This document shows, in pieces, positions 29,801 to 32,705 of a stretch of DNA of 32,705 bases; positions within the stretch are counted from its first letter, which is position 1; every line of letters begins with the position of its first letter. This stretch comes from a virus. The position numbers and the translations under genes were made by a program. A model generated the notes under the pieces. That model was given only the letters and a program-made list of their open reading frames with translations. It was not told where the DNA came from and did not search any database. The stretch lies in the IMG/VR virus record IMGVR_UViG_3300021127_000024, positions 1 through 32,705 of that record, one strand, 5' to 3'.

Positions 29801-31076
29801 CGCCGGCACAACGCTTGGTAGCTCGTACGTGTCTACACGTAATCAAGTTATGGCTGAGCTTGCTCAAAGCATGTTTGATGAGATTTCCCAAAGATTGCTT
29901 AACCAGGGTGGAAGCGGTCAAAGTGCTGAATACTGGCGTTTGTTAAAATCTGACCCTAACACTGCGCCACGGTTCTTTTCTGAAGTAATGACGCAGTTTG
30001 CAACCAAGTTTACTGACGTTCACGAAATGCAAGTGTTGATGGACCGAGCCAACAACATGACGGCAGCCATGTGGGTTATTAAAACCCTTGGTTCGTTTAC
30101 GTCACCGCTTTCAATATCACTTGAAAAAACGACCTACAAATTTACTGAAATTATGATGAAATACGTCAACAAATACGGTGCAACTGAAGGTTATGCAAAA
30201 TACGCAAAGGACTACCCGTACCACACGTTGGACACGGTGTTTATGAGTACTAGCCCTTCTGGCGATTCATATCCAGAAACAAAACCTGCATATGATTTCA
30301 TCAATCAACACCAAGATTTTACTAACAAGTACAAAAGCATTGCGGCGTATTTGATTGACCGGCCAAAAGATGCGCCGTTGTACCATCCTGCGTATTCAAT
30401 GGAACAGCAGATGGGCCTTCGTGCTCGTGCGCAACTTGAAAGCATGAGCAACTGGAACAACCTTGGTATTTACGAAACGCTTGCTATTGATGCCGGGAAT
30501 TCTTGGTACTACAACGACTTGTTGTGGAAAGTGCAAGTTGCACAAGGCGTTAATCCAATGAACCCAAGTGATCCCAACGTGGACCAAGCAACCATTTACA
30601 AACTTGAACAAGCCACTGGCGTACAATGGAACTGTGCTCCAAAAAGCAATGCACAAGCAACTAATGCATTGAACAATTGGGAAAAAGACCAAATCAGTCA
30701 GTACTCACGGTTTCGCAACGGCATTTGGGGCAAGTATCACGCATACAACCAACAGCAAGAAAATGCTGTCAACCAATTGACTGCGTTCCACAAATTGTAT
30801 GCTGACAAAAACTACGTCAGCATTTACGAGACCATGAACGAACAACAGCAAATGATTTTGAACAACGTCAAAACTTTGATTAACTCATACAACTACATTG
30901 TTCAAACCCACAAACAGATGCAACAAGCAGGGCAGGGTACAAGTCAGCTCGATACTGATTGGTACAATTATTGTATTAATACTGCACTGGAAACGCCATC
31001 GTTGGCTCCAGTAATCAATTCCTTGTTTAAGCATCTTCCTATGAGCGGAGTGAACAATGACACCCCAGTTGCCTGA
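20841..31076 (+). CDS. Giant multidomain virion protein (3411 aa) with metallopeptidase-like and DUF4326-like segments
   Basis: One uninterrupted frame fills 10.2 kb. The N-terminus is Pro/Ala-rich; residues about 190-270 combine a hydrophobic region (GSIIPALIPFAGEAITGARF) with Ala/Thr/Glu repeats. Most of the rest is long, charged, helical protein. A HEIWH zinc motif at 1994-1998 is followed by DEFIAEQMTD at about 2127-2136, giving an HExxH...E metallopeptidase pattern. Residues 2455-2566 resemble DUF4326 without its cysteines. LENSLRVAAPFYFAQNQSW near residue 2800 recalls conserved parts of very large phage structural proteins. It follows the portal and precedes virion-like genes, so an internal head or ejected protein is likely. 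I found no RNA polymerase motifs. It starts eight bases inside the previous gene. Confidence 0.85.
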   Translation: MPEPGQPGFNPQAAQQAALPPVEAQAPVMHFTDRLADVAKIAPSAPPHVAVGLASLPNHEEAAQTYHMVHTIANSQPTSVAQVNDYFGVKPPTSHNWNPLEFGLHFVEGVGKGLWGIVPGTLHWAESSAKSIGKDVTQAWHDPFGENFTGFFKQVGHDLWNDANAGFDLIPHIYRYTIEYAHKYGWGAALGHLTGSIIPALIPFAGEAITGARFAGLAAETADVGATTADAGATATEGASAEETAASAAKGAETGPSITTGASAEDLIKSGEEIQASRLAPLKEGLPEDMQRVIESMQKTLRFAGKVASPIIKPLRIMQRGLMSPTSVGAQMATGLSATGTQADRALWEKASNGATWVDPMMGRHATLGQSIFGLITGLGGGEPGQEWQGPQWLHDLTSPLQGLISGAIDFDTQLVAPDPFGAVGDVWKMAHSAEGAPGFMNRIFKGRGIETDEKVQDLFNRSKAFRKTCARIAKMNIKQIGETLKISGTTISPLLAKQLAEAKTADDVLAVFRNAAGSNDLMSATAPSLGFYTRFKMNYREVVDKFNKLDEMAQKEGRIPLTERQHHRIQMRHALLHMNAGRPFWLDSKALKGAVRTFEVNGDDPNAIKAIIRIFRQAGHNEQELNNIYHDLNEAALKGDPTLFKNVALKAYFDIMSTNLLVRCGEIEDPLWELYMNQGYITMQEQMQAISLGEDNTYTNWNIPGQPNKYDVMVDPRETGDYSNLHTAGENENQLNALRLMDPRDFKSFVRKFASIIEDPNPTLDFLNAKTNVQSFYSLRQACEQAIIHASDDIYNAKQFQEFLDTHAKRGVAVGEGRDANKDFVFENASKMFKDLRQEHGEVRAFSYMINYLQDTRDAIETRLEEARHLVASMAPGERSSVHRALIDELQTSSFGVETIISEMAMKLGRVPQWQEYFDKVVGFRGSAEDIRARGYKLADEKVAAFNKISYEDLVRHREAVATMTKKEKAELDYERRRFNNAMDKYRDDQSKGIKSDKPKLKVPLALQEKGYIFGIVDKKAAVPDYDVIARTASRTIAEGEHYVKARREFEAKFKQICGMVKSPSGWRTRSQIAIDSVNDVVNNVFFKTLALSSQAWAWHVGISEAVLNAFRKGIGIDFANRFAVSYRKSVMKYSAFNEGALGENWIRNHVGGMMMGIRAELVRFLMGTERGNRLLDNALDLALIFPNGIHPALSAAIGGTDALVDMHRAGVDLGHMVLDNAYLANKFKTYTHNDPALAMMLRHYIGQFMHTEQHKFIAKQAKKYIEEAQTEFAEKRFPTSGLSGPVDKETIRTQEERREALFNELREIGDKQREIAEDPNLTDEEKQREHQRLEDAKHKILIDAGKEQRITENTWKIAQYYETARNEARRNSRTGNFFLESKLQELTDAEQRAIEFESNQISDYKWQEIRSKLEKDMVDWLHAQPKAWRDQFSASRRISMDAKEKNDLIPDVNHHITPIEDWARRSVRTNMATWLGVAAPDNFEKACYHPWILDQIINPDKLATIKEFADYRKAADKWGQFVGTGRESAFPSHIMGPELANATAMRKMGSKIQAVAEYGHKKFFGPFIDWISRDPNFLWEYHSEMELLRGRIIGNAIKQEELSNHIAMSVEELMSKMSEHQRETYDRAKEFFLAHPDHAVRMYVPPTEHETSIMHPFDYAQYLHMKRYPFATAKSEIPPLLDEEFKNPENWTHAVMEDSARINGKWDFRSIFPHMHEEDVAAANEYGQRYFEHANSYDASFAEQHDFLASQPAALQDFHYEHGRFNPMTVPEGMGDTHVRGVIDDVRNAVAGNHALLYAVDRRGHVTATIAFAYSDGTKIDKNFFSKEMPYADFKAKVDQAMEQNPSWVIDLVMGRLRNVPALREDAMQDYLDRGARDYPTNSNYIYNPQKGHTLEEFLDVVRRDIMDSEKTGVTPLIGGQNFNEASDAFRTVQNFFGALDKALLEDVKFFMPDALAGAERIRLGAYYHKTSAVSLYRFIGFRGTLEPTIFHEIWHSMSNHMSDGALKALNHELELARQEFLNQYEHLGIGQLLKADDYNWQDFYFRQDEVQDAYLSTSHGYTSMMADPDAALDEMMKHWASITNPDFPNEKDWVQFVGDQRGSGIIEGTHIQHRRPHYRLVNLDEFIAEQMTDRTLAAFIKEGLLPATYAQGMQDPIIKEVFNDLGRTLMTKSFTRNELAQHIRASLKLDAARKQYGRDITHEEIDAVIKKYFALDANAGPGFGGQMDKKASKSGAEVFVSGTERYRYRANSGNALSDLATSERFMSTKMHSSWEPTPSPAEYHMPDEMVEEFQKRYNAATTAEERREVIADKREAEKKGLQEAKTMVVKQNRRSAIAFGTENVPRGVDEEGRPLKDVDVRSWVDNEVAGMKTQVGQEFMRYFNDMVAKRAIQTAKVAYGEGPLSEIFSDFWRKNYSTGSVDNNPLEQSLRKDPGVYGIVTKPGQSNKKAWDRTVWVGRPKGSVPDGVIGARGELVLPFKFSKNYADMVPSPEMFDELEKETEKIKHNFKHWLLNSNESNAEKMRALLPQIKGKNIAMSDHDLHAQFTSSQRIQAEVLMEVANALEEAAPVGSTTRAAIASKWQLPTPVRKSARERLWNVLTSPTSNDEDVFAAPADRMLQQRRRLHMSGSNGFSQGFPFAHTHAHMPDVRVLSTNSRALTPGAVDALNYELARRAQIQGVNVESTENLPNTTGYYRTVGTNGTDYSVRSTVGTQAERQYDNHATWFKHTLTHDFSVDPRNPSASVYAAALRYNKERSHAMSEFGDLTGEQARLIATIRAAERMLGFVHNPLEKMALENSLRVAAPFYFAQNQSWRRAMRVFATDPGAFERYLKANLKMANFASEHDNNGISMVAMPGSQLMMMGLLKLMHGNNLPFEMTGDLSSMRTMLLGGFGSQDNGSLFRDLLPQLGPVATVPTKVAAGGMVALEDWMKLPKSWAKRTIGVENQILGPFSANKPFWVDLLPSTLVRNVLEGFLSYTNIHSAGTTLGSSYVSTRNQVMAELAQSMFDEISQRLLNQGGSGQSAEYWRLLKSDPNTAPRFFSEVMTQFATKFTDVHEMQVLMDRANNMTAAMWVIKTLGSFTSPLSISLEKTTYKFTEIMMKYVNKYGATEGYAKYAKDYPYHTLDTVFMSTSPSGDSYPETKPAYDFINQHQDFTNKYKSIAAYLIDRPKDAPLYHPAYSMEQQMGLRARAQLESMSNWNNLGIYETLAIDAGNSWYYNDLLWKVQVAQGVNPMNPSDPNVDQATIYKLEQATGVQWNCAPKSNAQATNALNNWEKDQISQYSRFRNGIWGKYHAYNQQQENAVNQLTAFHKLYADKNYVSIYETMNEQQQMILNNVKTLINSYNYIVQTHKQMQQAGQGTSQLDTDWYNYCINTALETPSLAPVINSLFKHLPMSGVNNDTPVA

Positions 31077-31647
31077 AACTGAACACGTCGAAAATCCAAG
31101 CGGCGGTCCTGTGACCGGTGCTGAAACCATGCCGCAAGGTGGTGAAGAAAAACCAGCAGTTACTGCTGGCGCTGAGCAACGTGTTCATTACAACGATGTA
31201 TTAAAACAAATTGCGCAATATCACGTGCCGTATGACCATTCGCACCTTGCAGAGATGGTTGACGAAAATTGGACCATTGACAAAGCTAGTGCCGACGCTT
31301 TTGAAGACCATTACAAAAATATGGCGTTGGGGTTGTATCCAACGTTTGCTCCGCAAATTAAAGCAGGCATTAAACCCAACGCGTTGTTTGACCCGTACCG
31401 TCAAGTAGCAAAGCAAGTGCTACATGACCCAAACATTGAACCAGATTGGCTTGGTCAAGCGCATTGGAGCGCCGCCCTTGATGGCAACATTGACCCCAAA
31501 ACTCAAATGAAAACTCCAATGAGTTTGGGGCAGTGGAAAGAATATGTAATGACTGAACCAAAGTTTGGTTACGCAGCCACGGACGAAGGCCGTGCAAAAA
31601 TTGAGAAAGCCACGCAAGCGTGGCGTGAGATTGTAGGTAAGGCATAG
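31057..31647 (+). CDS. Hypothetical structural-module protein (196 aa)
   Basis: The ATG has GGAGTGAAC upstream and overlaps the end of the giant gene by 20 bases. The first 40 residues are Pro/Gly/Glu-rich and look disordered. The rest is helical, with aromatic clusters (FEDHYKNMALGLYPTFAPQI; FDPYRQVAKQV; LGQWKEYVMTEPKFGYA). The final segment (TDEGRAKIEKATQAWREIVGK) resembles C-terminal tails of large actinophage internal virion proteins. A role together with the giant protein is likely from position, but no family is certain. Confidence 0.68.
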   Translation: MTPQLPETEHVENPSGGPVTGAETMPQGGEEKPAVTAGAEQRVHYNDVLKQIAQYHVPYDHSHLAEMVDENWTIDKASADAFEDHYKNMALGLYPTFAPQIKAGIKPNALFDPYRQVAKQVLHDPNIEPDWLGQAHWSAALDGNIDPKTQMKTPMSLGQWKEYVMTEPKFGYAATDEGRAKIEKATQAWREIVGKA

Positions 31648-31649
31648 TT

Positions 31650-32705
31650 ATGGCTACACCCCCAGCGTTGCAACCGTCAGTTGATGCAGCAATTAAATAC
31701 ATGCAGAATCCTTCTGCGCAAACTTCTCCAGCAGTAAAACGTTTTGCAATTTTGTTGCAGCAGCAAGTTGTTTCAGCAATTAGTCAAGGTAAAGACCCTG
31801 CTTTGCTTACACAAATTAAAGGCGAATTGGCAGCGCCTGCTGTTGCTCTTTTCTGGGACAAAATTGCACAAAAAGGTTTAAAGGTCCAACTGCTTTCTAA
31901 TAATTTTGTTCCTGACCAATCAGTTCCTGAATCAAAAACAGGAATTTTTTGGCCAAGTTATGCCAGCTGGATGGGGCCAACCAATGAATTAACAAACGGT
32001 TCAGAAATTTTGAAACAAGTCGCAAGTCTTAAAACTGGTGGAGATTTTTTTAGTCAAATCAAACCAATTTATAATTCAGCAGCTAATGATTTTTTAGCTT
32101 GGTATAACCAAGGAAACAATTCGCAAACTTACAGCAGCAACCAAACTTTAATTGTTGCCGCAACAAACGTTTTGAATCAAGGTGTTACTGGCGGTACAGA
32201 AGCCACTGGCCAAGCTGGTAGTGGACTTCTTGGCATTAATGGAATTACTGGAATTGGTGGTGGTATAGGTAATTACAAAGCATCGACTTCATATGCTTGG
32301 AATCTTGGCGTTCCTGCAAGCGTTGCGTTAATTACTATTGGTGGCAAAACTTACAACCTTAACGCAATTACTCTTGCTGACAATATTAATGCTAACGAAT
32401 TAATTAAAGGCATCTACCTCGCTGCAGGTTCTGGTGGCAACAGCGCTTTGAAATATTTGCAAAGCACGTATCCAAGTTTAGTGCCCAAAGTTTCTGCAAA
32501 CGCAAGCGACACTACCAAACAAAATGATTTGTATAAATCTATGCACAATTTGTTGGACACCTATATTACTACTCAATATAATTCTAGCCAAAACTACCAA
32601 GTTATTGGTAGCGGTTCAAACGCAATTATTACCATGACGCCAATGGCTGGCGGTAGAAACAATGGGCATGGTTCAATTCCAGGTACTATTGATTTTGCTA
32701 CAACT
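31650..32705 (+). CDS. Virion-like protein, cut by the window end (partial, at least 352 aa)
   Basis: A frame opens at the ATG two bases after the previous stop (weak ribosome site, GTAAGG) and stays open to the last base. The first 150 residues are helical (SAQTSPAVKRFAILLQQQVV, and a Trp-rich FWPSYASWMGPTNEL). From residue about 165 it is rich in Gly, Asn, Thr and Ile (GLLGINGITGIGGGIGNYK). Later parts alternate helices and strands. The Asn/Thr/Gly-rich style and low GC resemble the partial gene at the left edge. A structural role is likely from its place; no family is recognised. Confidence 0.68.
   Translation, partial: MATPPALQPSVDAAIKYMQNPSAQTSPAVKRFAILLQQQVVSAISQGKDPALLTQIKGELAAPAVALFWDKIAQKGLKVQLLSNNFVPDQSVPESKTGIFWPSYASWMGPTNELTNGSEILKQVASLKTGGDFFSQIKPIYNSAANDFLAWYNQGNNSQTYSSNQTLIVAATNVLNQGVTGGTEATGQAGSGLLGINGITGIGGGIGNYKASTSYAWNLGVPASVALITIGGKTYNLNAITLADNINANELIKGIYLAAGSGGNSALKYLQSTYPSLVPKVSANASDTTKQNDLYKSMHNLLDTYITTQYNSSQNYQVIGSGSNAIITMTPMAGGRNNGHGSIPGTIDFATT

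Noticed and set aside
20841-31076. Giant protein as an N4-like virion RNA polymerase
   Set aside because: Length and position suggested it, but I could not find the DxxGR, RxxxK...YG or HDS-type motifs in order.
1-32705. CRISPR array, insertion sequence or integrase
   Set aside because: No regularly spaced repeats, no terminal inverted repeats with a transposase, and no recombinase-type protein were seen on either strand.

Overview
The window looks like part of a tailed double-stranded DNA phage genome. It carries a large terminase (TerL), a portal protein, a giant virion protein, an endolysin and holin-like membrane proteins, an ERF annealase with a Cas4-like exonuclease, an SSB, and one tRNA. 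A WhiB-type iron-sulfur regulator points to an actinobacterial host. Moderate base composition (about 40-55% GC by eye in most parts) fits a low-GC aquatic actinobacterium better than Streptomyces or Mycobacterium; that host guess is inference. I see no integrase, excisionase or repressor, so nothing here argues for a temperate life style.

Layout. Positions 1-2659 (+) hold the end of a tail-fibre-like gene and a lysis cassette: a Cys/His endolysin with a peptidoglycan-binding tail, three small membrane proteins, a 56-residue protein and a second, permuted NlpC/P60-like enzyme. Positions 2643-14465 are all on the minus strand. They run right to left from a divergent control region. First comes a GC-rich module (about 14.5-9.0 kb): a DUF4326/SLOG/zinc-finger ORF with internal ribosome sites, a second SLOG-like protein, a small hypothetical, a MoxR-type AAA+ ATPase, and a VWA protein with an HExxH metallopeptidase-like domain. 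A tightly overlapping replication, recombination and regulation operon follows (7.9-3.8 kb: Cas4-like nuclease, ERF, tiny genes, Holliday-junction-resolvase-like nuclease, WhiB, AP2-like and zinc-ribbon proteins). The arm ends with tRNA-Lys, a metallophosphoesterase and a DUF6378-like protein. Several minus-strand genes are followed by strong hairpins, and a 22-bp repeated element lies between a terminator and the next gene at two places.

Positions 14466-15201 contain no gene. They hold a long plus-strand-favouring hairpin, further small hairpins, and an AT-rich stretch bounded by perfect 10-bp inverted repeats. Positions 15202-32705 are all on the plus strand: two small genes, SSB, two small genes, TerL with an N-terminal helix-turn-helix-like segment, portal, a small proline-rich protein, a 3411-residue giant protein, a 196-residue protein and a virion-like ORF cut by the window end. 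The left end looks like the far side of the same structural module, so the genome is probably circular or circularly permuted and longer than this window.

The most unusual items are the giant protein, which contains an HExxH...E metallopeptidase-like segment in AT-rich DNA and a degenerate second copy of the DUF4326 domain; the three-module ORF with internal Shine-Dalgarno sites beside a second SLOG protein and a MoxR/VWA pair; and the structured divergent control region.
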